DNA from: Paracoccus sediminilitoris
GTDB taxonomy: Bacteria; Pseudomonadota; Alphaproteobacteria; Rhodobacterales; Rhodobacteraceae
Direction of reading: 5' to 3'
DNA: 64,000 nucleotides
Assembly (NCBI RefSeq): GCF_003259195.1
Contig: NZ_QJPK01000001.1
Span: forward strand, 721,570-785,569
How positions within the stretch are numbered: position 1 is the first letter of the stretch; every line of letters begins with the position of its first letter. A program made the translations under genes and the position numbers. Below, piece by piece: positions 26,115 through 34,464 of the stretch. The notes beneath the pieces are model-generated. The model worked only from the letters and a program-made list of their open reading frames with translations, ran no database searches and was not told the DNA's origin.

Positions 26115-27192
26115 TGAAGCGGTCCAAGGCGATTTCCTCGCAGATAATGTCATGGTCGTGGGCGGCCTTGGCGACGGCCTTGGCGATCCGGCTGTCCGGG
26201 GCAGCGGGCAGTTCATCCCCGGCATCCCCGATCCCCAGCCCCTGAAGGAAATGCCGCATCACGTAATCCACGCCATCGGGCGTCACCGAACGACGGTCAT
26301 CCTCGAACATCTGCCGATCCAGACCGGGGCTGCTGACGATCTCGTAGGACGGGAAATAGTCCACGTCGGGATGCAGAGATTGGAAATGCCCGGCTGCGGC
26401 CCGCAGCACCGACTTGGACTGCGTCGTGGCCGTCAGGACGTGGGCGCCCGGTTGGGCCGTCGCGGCCAGGGGCACCGGCGACACGGTCAGCAGGATCTTG
26501 ATCGACGGGTTCATCTTGCGCAGCTGAAAGCGGATCTTCTTCAGGTCTGCCAGAATATCGGGATAGTGCAGGTTTTCGAACCGATGCAGGTCGGGGTCGA
26601 ACGTTCCGCCCATGGTGCCCGGGCAGGCGGAGTAGCGCAGGCCCGTGCGGCTGTTCATCCAGCCCTCGGTCAGGCCAAGGGTAAAGATGAACAGGCTGCT
26701 GTCCTGAACGCCGCGACGGATGGCCTGCAGGGTGGCCTTGCGGGCCATGAACAGCTCTTCGACGGTTTCAAAGCCGCCCGGTTCGATCTGCGGGCGAACC
26801 GGATCAAGAAAGGCGCCATCTTCGGCCCAGACCTCTTGGTCCTGGCTGTCCGGTTCCAGGGCCCAGCCCAACAGTTGGACCAGCATGCGCGTCGTATAGA
26901 TATTGCCGGTCCGGAAGGAAAAGATGCCATACCCGAAATCGCGGGCCGTCGCCGCGTTCAAGCCATAGGGCGGGCGTTCGGCCTGCTGCCACGTGAACCC
27001 AGCCTGGGCCAGCGCACGGCTGATATGCTGGGCGAAGCAGGAGCCCGTCGTCAGAATCGGGTCGTCGCGCGTCAGCGGGAACTTGGGCGTCCACAGATCG
27101 GGCAGGACATCGCCGGACCGCGCGGCACGGGCGACAGAGGTCCGCCAATAGGCCTGACGGGGCAGTTTGCTGTAGGGATGTGCCGAGGACAT
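26098..27192 (-). CDS. GSCFA domain protein
   Basis: A 364-residue protein with the defining TTGSCFAQHISRALAQ motif near residue 50, and FTLGLTEGW, a SPVPLAAT segment and SYEIVSS later, all typical of GSCFA proteins, which belong to the SGNH hydrolase superfamily. Function is unknown; many members sit in polysaccharide or surface-modification clusters. The ATG at 27192 has AAGGG about eight bases upstream; the open frame extends 35 codons further without support. It is followed by an overlapping SGNH-like gene, suggesting a two-component enzyme system. Confidence 0.82.
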   Translation of the reverse strand: MSSAHPYSKLPRQAYWRTSVARAARSGDVLPDLWTPKFPLTRDDPILTTGSCFAQHISRALAQAGFTWQQAERPPYGLNAATARDFGYGIFSFRTGNIYTTRMLVQLLGWALEPDSQDQEVWAEDGAFLDPVRPQIEPGGFETVEELFMARKATLQAIRRGVQDSSLFIFTLGLTEGWMNSRTGLRYSACPGTMGGTFDPDLHRFENLHYPDILADLKKIRFQLRKMNPSIKILLTVSPVPLAATAQPGAHVLTATTQSKSVLRAAAGHFQSLHPDVDYFPSYEIVSSPGLDRQMFEDDRRSVTPDGVDYVMRHFLQGLGIGDAGDELPAAPDSRIAKAVAKAAHDHDIICEEIALDRFNDDRD

Positions 27193-27423
27193 GCTGCGAC
27201 CCTTGTCTGGAACCGGCGTGGTCTGATGCTGGCGTCTTAAAAAACCATTCTGCCGGAAGCTTTCCACGCGCGGTGAATTGTTGCAAGTTCTGTACAATTT
27301 TTACGCGAGTGGTTGCAAAGCATCTCTGACCCGCTGGCAAAGCCCCGCGAACCTGCCCAATCCATGACCAATCCTTGGGCCCATGCGGATGCGTGGTCAT
27401 GACCAGTTCGGTCCGCGCCAACG
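27193..27423 (-). other. Non-coding region upstream of the GSCFA gene
   Basis: This stretch holds no convincing gene. It has a locally AT-rich core at 27289-27330, a candidate promoter there, and an 8-base inverted repeat CATGACCA/TGGTCATG (27363-27370 and 27394-27401, 23-base spacer) of unknown meaning. It ends at the strong hairpin terminator beginning at 27424. Confidence 0.5.
27289..27318 (-). promoter_or_regulatory. Candidate promoter for the GSCFA-SGNH operon
   Basis: On the minus strand TTGCAA and TACAGA are separated by 18 bases, about 100 bases before the GSCFA start, within the only AT-rich part of the gap. The match to sigma-70 is modest. Confidence 0.35.
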
Positions 27424-27462
27424 AAAAAGACGCCTGCCGCCATCAGGCGCAGGCGTCTTTTT
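27424..27462. terminator. Strong bidirectional terminator
   Basis: AAAAAGACGCCTGC/GCAGGCGTCTTTTT is a perfect 14-base stem with an 11-base loop, followed by T-runs on both strands. On the minus strand it lies just after tRNA-Arg and probably ends its transcript. Confidence 0.85.
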
Positions 27463-27501
27463 TCAGCACATGTCACCGAAGGGATATGGCTTGGGATGAA
27501 A

Positions 27502-27578
27502 TGGTGCACCCGGAGCGATTCGAACGCCCGACCCCCAGATTCGTAGTCTGGTGCTCTATCCAGCTGAGCTACGGGTGC
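27502..27578 (-). tRNA. tRNA-Arg (anticodon ACG)
   Basis: Read on the minus strand: acceptor GCACCCG/CGGGTGC, D arm with AGCTGGATAG, anticodon stem CCAGA/TCTGG with loop CTACGAA (ACG), T arm GGGCG/CGCTC region, discriminator A and encoded CCA. This is the Arg isoacceptor read as ICG after deamination. Confidence 0.95.
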
Positions 27579-27632
27579 ATCTTGAGAGGGTGAATAGCCT
27601 CAGTGTTCGGGGGGTGCAAGGGATGAAAATGA

Positions 27633-27650
27633 AAAAAACGGTCGTTTTTT
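27633..27650 (-). terminator. Candidate terminator after the sensor kinase gene
   Basis: AAAAAACG/CGTTTTTT with a two-base centre gives an 8-base dyad ending in a T-run on the minus strand, 13 bases after the kinase stop. It is AT-rich with a tight loop, so only moderately convincing. Confidence 0.4.
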
Positions 27651-27662
27651 CAAAAAACTGTC

Positions 27663-29075
27663 TTACGCTATCCGGCGCAGTTCGGATCGGGCCGCGCCGC
27701 GCGGGATCTGGATGCAGAACTGGCTGCCTTCACCGTCGCTGCGCAGCAGTTCCAGCGTGCCGCCATGACCCCGGACCAGATCGGCCGCGATGGTCAGGCC
27801 AAGGCCCGTCCCGCCGCGACGCGTGCTGCCGGTAAAGGGTTTGAACAGGTATTCCTTGGCCTTGTCCGGCAGACCTGGCCCCGTGTCGCCCACCCGGATC
27901 CACCATTCGCTGTCCCCTTCGCCCGCGCCCACCTCGACCGTGCCGGGCTTGCCCGTGGCTTCGATCGCCTGACGGGCATTGCGCATCAGATTCGACAGGA
28001 CGCGGTACAGCTGGTCGCGATCGGCACGGATCGTCAGCGTTGCGGGAATGTCGGACAGAAAGTCGACCTGCCCCGCGGCTTCGGCTGCCAGGACCTCGGC
28101 CTCGATCACCTCGGAGGCCAGCTGGTGCAGATTGAAGCGCGACAGGGTGGGCGCCGGTTCCTCGGCCTTGCCGAAGGCCAGCGTGGTCTCGCACAGGTTC
28201 ACCGCCCGCGTGATCGAGTTCACCAGCTTGGGTGCCGCGCGGCGGACCTTGGGGTCGGCGCTGTCCTCCAGCCGATCGGCAAAGATCTGCGCGGTGGTCA
28301 GGATGTTGCGCAGATCGTGGCTGATCTTGGCGACGGCCTGGCCCAGCTGGGCCATCCGCTCCTTCTGCTTCAGCGAAGATGTCACCGTCTGCTGCATCGA
28401 CCGCAGCGCATCCTCGGCCTCGCGCAGTTCCTCCAGGCGGGCGCCGGGGATGATGATGTGCCGCCCGTCTTCGGGGGCGCTGGCATAGTCGGACATGTGG
28501 CTGATGACCCGGCGCATGGGCACCAGGATCAGTCGCTGCGCCGCAAGAAACAGCAGCACCGCCGTCAAAATGGAAAACGCCGCCGATACGCCCAGCAGTC
28601 GCAGGCCGTAATCCAGCATCGCCTGCCGCAGGGGGGCGGTCTCCATGGTGATCTCGATCAGCTGGCCGGCCTGGTTCACGGGCGCACCGATCACCCGAAC
28701 CACGTGATTCTGCCGGGTGACCAAGGTCCCCAGCGAATCGTCGATGGTTCGCAGCACGCCATCCTCGCGCAGGTCATAGGTTGCGGCGATGGGCCCGGGG
28801 ATGGGCGACGACAAAACCAGCTGCCGGATGTCGTTGCGGCGCAGCACGACGTTGAAGACATCGGCGTTCTGCAACAGCTCGGCCTCCAAGTCCGAGGCCA
28901 GCGATTCGTCCGTCGCCAACAGCGCGAGACTTGCGATCTGAGCACGCTCAAGCCGCGATTCCAAGTAATCCAACCTGAAAGAGGCCAATGAAGGCAACAG
29001 GATGAACAATTCTGCCAAGATGACGAACATCATCGTCAACGCGGCGAATCGGCCAGAGATCGTGTTCAGTCGCAT
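27663..29075 (-). CDS. Orphan membrane sensor histidine kinase
   Basis: A 470-residue two-component kinase. An N-terminal membrane helix (about 10-32) and a second (about 160-182) flank a periplasmic sensor region. A HAMP-like linker follows, then the phospho-acceptor helix with AKISHDLRN (His253). The ATP domain has NLMRNARQAI, DTGPGL and RGGTGLGLTIA. No response regulator gene is adjacent, so the partner must be encoded elsewhere. It is divergent from rpmH. The sensed signal cannot be told from sequence. Confidence 0.93.
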   Translation of the reverse strand: MRLNTISGRFAALTMMFVILAELFILLPSLASFRLDYLESRLERAQIASLALLATDESLASDLEAELLQNADVFNVVLRRNDIRQLVLSSPIPGPIAATYDLREDGVLRTIDDSLGTLVTRQNHVVRVIGAPVNQAGQLIEITMETAPLRQAMLDYGLRLLGVSAAFSILTAVLLFLAAQRLILVPMRRVISHMSDYASAPEDGRHIIIPGARLEELREAEDALRSMQQTVTSSLKQKERMAQLGQAVAKISHDLRNILTTAQIFADRLEDSADPKVRRAAPKLVNSITRAVNLCETTLAFGKAEEPAPTLSRFNLHQLASEVIEAEVLAAEAAGQVDFLSDIPATLTIRADRDQLYRVLSNLMRNARQAIEATGKPGTVEVGAGEGDSEWWIRVGDTGPGLPDKAKEYLFKPFTGSTRRGGTGLGLTIAADLVRGHGGTLELLRSDGEGSQFCIQIPRGAARSELRRIA

Positions 29076-29211
29076 GGAGTCCGGATATGGTTGTGCCGGT
29101 GCAACTTGTCAGCCGACGAAATAAGAATGTGGCGATCAAACGAATGTGATCGTATCATGGTTCCATCTGCGGCGTTCGCGCGAGCATGACGCCGTTTGCT
29201 GCCAAGACCGG

Positions 29212-29240
29212 TTGACGCAGGCGTGCTTGTCCCCTATTCA
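29212..29240 (+). promoter_or_regulatory. Candidate rpmH promoter
   Basis: TTGACG, a 17-base spacer and TATTCA give a good sigma-70-type promoter. The predicted start lies about 90 bases before rpmH in the gap divergent from the sensor kinase. Confidence 0.6.
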
Positions 29241-29336
29241 GCGGGCTTCGAACAACCAGCGCCGTCGCGCGGGGCAGTATCCTGCTACCCTGCCCTGACT
29301 TGATGCCACCCGCAAGATACGACCCGGAGACTGATT

Positions 29337-29471
29337 ATGAAGCGCACTTTCCAACCTTCGAACCTCGTTCGTGCGCGCCGTCACGGCTTTCGCGCACGCA
29401 TGGCCACCAAAGGCGGCCGTCGCATTCTGAACGCACGCCGCGCCAAAGGCCGCAAGAGCCTGTCGGCTTGA
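29337..29471 (+). CDS. rpmH: 50S ribosomal protein L34
   Basis: Forty-four residues, [20 protein letters not shown] at the start and AKGRKSLSA at the end, nearly invariant across bacteria. GGAG stands eight bases before the ATG. It heads the conserved rpmH-rnpA-yidD run that in many bacteria continues directly to yidC; here ttcA and an EAL gene intervene. There is no dnaA or visible origin beside it. Confidence 0.98.
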   Translation: MKRTFQPSNLVRARRHGFRARMATKGGRRILNARRAKGRKSLSA

Positions 29472-29479
29472 TAGCGCCC

Positions 29480-29496
29480 GGCAGCGTCACGCTGCC
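29480..29496 (+). promoter_or_regulatory. Hairpin between rpmH and rnpA
   Basis: GGCAGCG/CGCTGCC with a 3-base loop lies 9 bases after the rpmH stop and just before the rnpA ribosome site, with no U-run. It may trim or attenuate expression so that L34 is made in excess of RnpA. Confidence 0.5.
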
Positions 29497-29513
29497 ACAT
29501 GAAGGCTTTCGAC

Positions 29514-29924
29514 ATGCCGCCACTGCCCCATCCCGCTGAGACCCAGCCCCAGGATGCCGGCACGGCGGCATTTCGCGTGGCCGAAGGGTTCAAGATGCCC
29601 CCGGTGATCGGCAAGCGCGCCGATTTTCTGGCGGCCGCCAAGGCACGTCGTCAGGCGATGCCCGGATTCCTGCTGCAGGCGCGCCATCGCGATGATGCGG
29701 GTCCGGCGCGCATCGGGTTTACCTGTTCCAAGAAGGTCGGCAATGCCGTCGCCCGCAACCGCGCCAAGCGCCGGCTGCGCGAGATTGCCCGCCTGATCAT
29801 GCCGCAAATTGCGCAGCAGGGCTGGGATTATGTCCTGGTCGGACGCCCCGGCGCCACCGCCAGCTTGGATTTTGCCCAGCTTTGCGACGATTTCGCCCGC
29901 GCCATGCGCAAGGTCCACAAGTGA
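29514..29924 (+). CDS. rnpA: Ribonuclease P protein component
   Basis: Protein subunit of RNase P, which matures tRNA 5' ends. The product has 136 residues from the ATG at 29514, chosen because GAAGG lies eight bases upstream; an ATG at 29499 has no ribosome site and abuts the hairpin. The core shows RADFLAAAKARR, RIGFTCSKKVGNAVARNRAKRRLRE (the RNR basic motif) and DYVLVGRPGA. About 35 N-terminal residues precede the core, as in other Rhodobacteraceae. Its stop overlaps the yidD GTG start. Confidence 0.95.
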   Translation: MPPLPHPAETQPQDAGTAAFRVAEGFKMPPVIGKRADFLAAAKARRQAMPGFLLQARHRDDAGPARIGFTCSKKVGNAVARNRAKRRLREIARLIMPQIAQQGWDYVLVGRPGATASLDFAQLCDDFARAMRKVHK

Positions 29925-30184
29925 AACCGCTGGCCCGCGTCATGGCGCTGCCGGTCCGCGCCTATCGCCTGGTCGCTTCGCCCTGGGTGGGCCATGGCTG
30001 CCGCTTTCAGCCGACCTGTTCGGCCTATGCACTGCAGGCCCTGGACCATCACGGGGTCTTTCGCGGGACTTGGCTGATGCTGCGCCGGATCGGACGGTGC
30101 CACCCTTGGGGCGGGTCGGGCTTTGATTCTGTGCCCGGCACCGACACCACCTGCGCCGACAAGACCTGCGACCACCATCACTGA
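29921..30184 (+). CDS. yidD: Membrane protein insertion efficiency factor YidD
   Basis: Small membrane-associated protein of 87 residues thought to aid YidC-dependent insertion. It starts with GTG at 29921, overlapping the rnpA stop as GTGA. Key features are the amphipathic N-terminus, [15 protein letters not shown] and [15 protein letters not shown], all diagnostic. The tail is Cys/His-rich ([12 protein letters not shown]), an oddity that could bind metal or be dispensable. Confidence 0.94.
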   Translation: MKPLARVMALPVRAYRLVASPWVGHGCRFQPTCSAYALQALDHHGVFRGTWLMLRRIGRCHPWGGSGFDSVPGTDTTCADKTCDHHH

Positions 30185-30195
30185 ACGGGACCACC

Positions 30196-31083
30196 ATGCT
30201 GGACGATCTGGACGACAAGGACATCCACCCGCTTTTCGCAGGCGCGCCCTCATCGACGGAATTTCGCAAGCTTCGCAAGCGGATGGTCCGCGAAACCCGC
30301 GCCGCGATCGAGGATTACGGCATGGTCCGTCCCGGCGATCGCTGGCTGGTCTGCCTGTCCGGCGGCAAGGACAGCTATGCCCTGTTGGCCATCCTGCATG
30401 AACTGAAATGGCGGGGCCTGTTGCCGGTCGATCTGCTGGCCTGCAATCTTGATCAGGGACAGCCCAATTTTCCCGCCACGGTGCTGCCGGAATTCCTGAA
30501 GGCCCGCGGCGTCGAACATCGCATCGAATATCGCGACACCTATTCCATCGTGAAGGACAAGACGCCTGCGGGCCGGACCTATTGCGCGATGTGTTCGCGC
30601 CTGCGCCGGGGAAATCTCTATCGCATCGCGCGCGAAGAAGGCTGTTCGGCGGTGGTCCTTGGCCATCACCGCGACGACATTCTGGAAACCTTCTTCATGA
30701 ACCTGTTCCATGGCGGGCGCCTGGCCACCATGCCACCCAAGCTGCTGAACGAGGAAGGCGACCTGACCCTGCTGCGTCCGCTGGCCTATGTCGCCGAAGC
30801 GGATTGCGAGCGGTTTTCCAAGGCGCTGAACTATCCCATCATTCCCTGCGATCTGTGCGGCAGCCAGGAAGGGCTGCAACGCGTTCAGGTCAAACGCCTG
30901 CTGGACGAATGGGAAGCACGCACCCCTGGCAGGCGGCAGGTGATGTTCCGGTCGCTGATGAATGTGCGCCCCTCGCATCTTCTGGACCCTGCGCTGTTTG
31001 ATTTCGCGGCGCTTTTTCCCGCCCAAAACGACTCGGACGGGAATGCCGTGCCGAATCTGCGCGATTCAGAACGGAAACTTTAA
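30196..31083 (+). CDS. ttcA: tRNA 2-thiocytidine(32) synthetase TtcA
   Basis: ATP- and Fe-S-dependent enzyme that thiolates C32 of certain tRNAs (including Arg). The 295 residues contain the PP-loop SGGKDS (near 55-60), the [10 protein letters not shown] cysteine pair near 132, [18 protein letters not shown] and the third cysteine site in PCDLCGSQE. It lies 11 bases after yidD, so is probably co-transcribed with it, an insertion relative to the usual yidD-yidC order. Confidence 0.96.
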   Translation: MLDDLDDKDIHPLFAGAPSSTEFRKLRKRMVRETRAAIEDYGMVRPGDRWLVCLSGGKDSYALLAILHELKWRGLLPVDLLACNLDQGQPNFPATVLPEFLKARGVEHRIEYRDTYSIVKDKTPAGRTYCAMCSRLRRGNLYRIAREEGCSAVVLGHHRDDILETFFMNLFHGGRLATMPPKLLNEEGDLTLLRPLAYVAEADCERFSKALNYPIIPCDLCGSQEGLQRVQVKRLLDEWEARTPGRRQVMFRSLMNVRPSHLLDPALFDFAALFPAQNDSDGNAVPNLRDSERKL

Positions 31084-31141
31084 CGGAACGCAAAGCTTTC
31101 GGGATTAGGACTGACCACGGTGATTCCGTGAAAGGTCCGGC

Positions 31142-32482
31142 ATGTCCAAGAATGTTACGCGTTTCCTCGCCCCGATCCGCAAGCTGCTGGGCTGCCCTGC
31201 CGAAGCCCGCGACCATTCCCGCAGCGTGCTGCTGTTGCAGTTGGAAAACACCGAGATCCTGGCCCGCACGCTGGACAAGGCCGCCATGAGTCACCTGCTG
31301 GTACAGCTGTCGATGACCTTGGGTCGGGCGGTCCGGCCCTATGATCCGGTGCGTGTCCTGTCACCGGGGCTGTTCGCCTTCGTGTTGCGCAACCGCACCG
31401 ACCGCGACGCGATGCATGTCGCCCACAGGCTGCACCGCCAGGCGCAGGCGCCGATCGCGCTGGCGGGACAAACGCTGACCCCGGTCATCAGCGGTGCCTT
31501 GGTGCATGCCGATGGTTCGTCCCTGTCGGGCCCCGATCCGGCTCGGGCGCATCTGCCCGGCCCCGACCTTCCCCCGGTCGAGACCCTGATCGACAATGCA
31601 AGGCGCAGGCTGCAGGACACGCCCGACGGAGATCTGGGCCAGCTGCGGCTTTATCCCTACGATACCACGCTGGCAGGTGCCCCGCTGATCGTCACGATCG
31701 GCGAAGCGATCAAGGCGGGTCAGGTCGAGGCCTGGTTTCAGCCGCAGATCTGCTGCCATTCGGGCTCGGTCACCGGTTTCGAAGCCTTGGCCCGGTGGAA
31801 TCACCCCACCCGCGGCATCCTGGCACCAGGTGTCTTCATGCCCCAGATGTCGGATACCGATCACACCGCCCTGACCTATGTCATGCTGCAGCAATCGCTC
31901 AGTGCGCTGAAGGAATGGGACGATGCCGGATTTCGCGTGCCGACGGTGTCGGTCAACATCTCGAACCATGAATTGTCAGAACGCGGTTTCGCCGATTGCC
32001 TGCTTTGGGAACTGGACCGCCACGAGATCCGCCCCGAACGGCTGGTGATCGAGGTCTTGGAGAGTGTCGGCCCGGTGACCAGCAATGCTGATGCGCGGGT
32101 GAACCTGCGCAAGATGTCCAAGGCCGGCTGTCATATCGACCTGGACGATTTCGGCACCGGCTATGCCAGCCTGGACGCCATCCGGCAGTTCGGCATCCAC
32201 CGCATCAAGCTGGACCGCAGCTTTGTCACCGGCTGCGACATCGATCCGGGGCAGCAGCGAATGATCCTGGCCATTCTGGCACTGGCTGAACGGCTTGGCA
32301 TCGCCGCCTTGGCCGAGGGGGTCGAAACCCGCGAAGAACATGCCTTCCTGGCCCAGATGGGCTGCGACGAGGTCCAAGGCTATGCCATTGCCCGCCCCAT
32401 GCCGCTGTCGGCGACCATGGATTTTTTGACCCGTCACAGTGCCGCCGCGGCGGATCTTCCCAGCATCGCGCGCCGCATCTGA
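31142..32482 (+). CDS. EAL-domain c-di-GMP phosphodiesterase with degenerate GGDEF-like domain
   Basis: Predicted cytosolic c-di-GMP hydrolase, 446 residues. The N-terminal half resembles a GGDEF fold but the signature is replaced by SPGLFA, so no cyclase activity is expected. The C-terminal EAL domain keeps the catalytic set: FEALARW, VSVNISNHE, VIEVLES, DDFGTGYASL, IKLDRSF, AEGVETREE and QGYAIARPM. There is no membrane segment or PAS domain. It lies 58 bases after ttcA; regulation of motility or biofilm is the family role, with no local confirmation. Confidence 0.92.
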   Translation: MSKNVTRFLAPIRKLLGCPAEARDHSRSVLLLQLENTEILARTLDKAAMSHLLVQLSMTLGRAVRPYDPVRVLSPGLFAFVLRNRTDRDAMHVAHRLHRQAQAPIALAGQTLTPVISGALVHADGSSLSGPDPARAHLPGPDLPPVETLIDNARRRLQDTPDGDLGQLRLYPYDTTLAGAPLIVTIGEAIKAGQVEAWFQPQICCHSGSVTGFEALARWNHPTRGILAPGVFMPQMSDTDHTALTYVMLQQSLSALKEWDDAGFRVPTVSVNISNHELSERGFADCLLWELDRHEIRPERLVIEVLESVGPVTSNADARVNLRKMSKAGCHIDLDDFGTGYASLDAIRQFGIHRIKLDRSFVTGCDIDPGQQRMILAILALAERLGIAALAEGVETREEHAFLAQMGCDEVQGYAIARPMPLSATMDFLTRHSAAAADLPSIARRI

Positions 32483-32490
32483 CCGTCAGC

Positions 32491-32508
32491 CCGGCCCAAA
32501 TGGGCCGG
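32491..32508 (+). terminator. Hairpin after the EAL gene
   Basis: CCGGCCC/GGGCCGG with an AAAT loop lies 8 bases after the EAL stop. A short AT-rich but not U-rich tail follows, so termination is likely partial. Confidence 0.45.
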
Positions 32509-32616
32509 ATATGACCTATTCCCCAAGCATTCCTGCCCATCCGGCCAAATCCGCTTGACCTTTCGGGGCCCGTTCTGTTGAACCGGCGCGACTGACGCGA
32601 TGACAGTGGTGAGGGA

Positions 32617-34464
32617 ATGGAAGACAACAACCGCAATCTGATCCTGGCGACGGTCCTGTCGTTTCTGGTGATCCTGGTCTGGTACACGGTCTTCGCTCCG
32701 GAACCCGTATCCGACCAACCTTCGGGCCAGCCGCTGGCCGAACAATCGGTGGGCGATCAGCCTCTGACGGCGGATGCCCCCGCAGGCACGACCACCGCCG
32801 CCCCGGCCGACCTTGCCGATCAGGCGCAGCCCGCGGGCCGCATCGAGATCCAATCGCCGGCTCTGGAAGGCTCGATCTCGCTGGCGGGCGGGCGCATCGA
32901 CGACCTGCTGCTGAAACGCTATCAGGAAACGCTGGACGAGGGTTCGCCCGATGTGCGGCTTCTGTCGCCCTCCTCGGCAACGGCCGACGGCAATATCGAA
33001 ACGGGCGCGACCAAGCCCTATTACACCGTCTATGGCTGGACCCCTGGCCCCGGCACCGATCCCGAACTGGTTCCGAACCCGACCACGGTCTGGACGCAGG
33101 AATCGGGCAGCACGCTGGCCCCCGGCCAGCCGGTGAGGCTGGCGTGGGACAACGGCGCAGGCCAGATCTTCCGCCGCACCTTCAGCCTGGACGAGAACTA
33201 TCTGTTCAGCGTTTCGCAGAGCCTGCAGAACGACGGCGACGCCGATTTCGCGGCCGCCCCCTATGGCATCATCGCGCGCCATGGCCGCCCCGACACGCAG
33301 AACTTCTTCGTCCTGCACGAGGGCGTCGTCGGCATGCATGACGGCACGCTGATCGAGGAAAAATACAAGAACATCGCCGATCTGGACCCGATCGCCCGCG
33401 AAGGCCGCGCTCAGGTCTATGACGTCAGCGCGGATGGCTGGATCGGTTTCACCGACAAGTACTGGATGACCACGCTGGCCCCGGCCCCCGGGCAAGCCTT
33501 TACCGCGGTCGTGAAATACGCCGAGGGTGCCGACATCTATCAGACGGAAGCTCGCTTCCCGATGCAGACCGTCGCACCGGGCACGCAGGTCACCGCCGAC
33601 AGCTATTTGTTCGCGGGCGCCAAGGTCTGGGAAGTCCTGAAGGGCTATGAGGATGGCGTCGGGATCAAGGGTCTGGTCGATTCGATCGACTGGGGCTGGT
33701 TCTATTTCCTGACCAAGCCGATCTTCCAGCTGCTGCATTGGCTGAACGGCATCATCGGCAACATGGGCCTGGCCATCATCGCGCTGACCTTCGTGCTGAA
33801 GACGCTGGTCTTCCCGCTGGCGCGCAAATCCTACATCTCGATGGCAAAGATGAAGGAATTGCAGCCGCAGATCCAGGAACTGAAGGAACGCACCGGCGAC
33901 GACCGCATGAAGTTCCAGAAGGAAACGATGGAGCTGTACAAGCGTGAAAAGGTGAACCCGGCGGCCGGCTGTCTGCCCGTGCTGCTGCAGATTCCGATCT
34001 TCTTCTCGCTCTACAAGGTGATCTTCGTCACGATTGAACTGCGCCACGCGCCCTTCTTCGGCTGGATCCGCGACCTTTCCGCGCCCGATCCCTCCAGCCT
34101 GCTGAACCTGTTCGGCCTGCTGCCCTATGCGGCACCGGCGCAGGGCACGCTGCTGCACTCGCTGTCGCTGCCCGCGCTGGCGATCCTCTTGGGCATCAGC
34201 ATGTGGATGCAGCAGCGCCTGAACCCGGCGCCCGCCGATCCCGCGCAGAAGATGATCTTTGCCTGGATGCCGTGGGTCTTCATGTTCATGCTGGGCGGCT
34301 TCGCCTCGGGGCTGGTGCTCTACTGGATCACCAACAACACGATTACGATCCTGCAGCAGTACACGATCATGTCGATGCACGGGCACCGTCCCGACATGTT
34401 CGGCAACATCAAGTCCTCGATGCCCAAGATCCCTGCCAAGGGCGCCAAGGGCAAAGGAAAGTGA
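32617..34464 (+). CDS. yidC: Membrane protein insertase YidC
   Basis: Inner-membrane insertase/chaperone of the Oxa1 family, 615 residues. It has an N-terminal membrane anchor (about 6-24), a Pro/Ala-rich linker, a large periplasmic domain (about 65-340), and the five-helix core with NMGLAIIALTFVLKTLVFPLARKSY, PAAGCLPVLLQIPIFFSLYKV and ASGLVLYWITNN. It is coupled to the MOSC gene by GTGA. The ATG at 32617 follows a GTGAGGGAATG-type site. Confidence 0.97.
   Translation: MEDNNRNLILATVLSFLVILVWYTVFAPEPVSDQPSGQPLAEQSVGDQPLTADAPAGTTTAAPADLADQAQPAGRIEIQSPALEGSISLAGGRIDDLLLKRYQETLDEGSPDVRLLSPSSATADGNIETGATKPYYTVYGWTPGPGTDPELVPNPTTVWTQESGSTLAPGQPVRLAWDNGAGQIFRRTFSLDENYLFSVSQSLQNDGDADFAAAPYGIIARHGRPDTQNFFVLHEGVVGMHDGTLIEEKYKNIADLDPIAREGRAQVYDVSADGWIGFTDKYWMTTLAPAPGQAFTAVVKYAEGADIYQTEARFPMQTVAPGTQVTADSYLFAGAKVWEVLKGYEDGVGIKGLVDSIDWGWFYFLTKPIFQLLHWLNGIIGNMGLAIIALTFVLKTLVFPLARKSYISMAKMKELQPQIQELKERTGDDRMKFQKETMELYKREKVNPAAGCLPVLLQIPIFFSLYKVIFVTIELRHAPFFGWIRDLSAPDPSSLLNLFGLLPYAAPAQGTLLHSLSLPALAILLGISMWMQQRLNPAPADPAQKMIFAWMPWVFMFMLGGFASGLVLYWITNNTITILQQYTIMSMHGHRPDMFGNIKSSMPKIPAKGAKGKGK

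Noticed and set aside
27363..27401. CATGACCA/TGGTCATG dyad as an attachment site near tRNA-Arg
   Set aside because: It lies about 100 bases from the tRNA end, does not copy the tRNA 3' sequence, and no integrase or island is adjacent.
29212..29336. Chromosome origin near rpmH-rnpA
   Set aside because: No dnaA gene, no cluster of DnaA boxes and no AT-rich unwinding region was seen.
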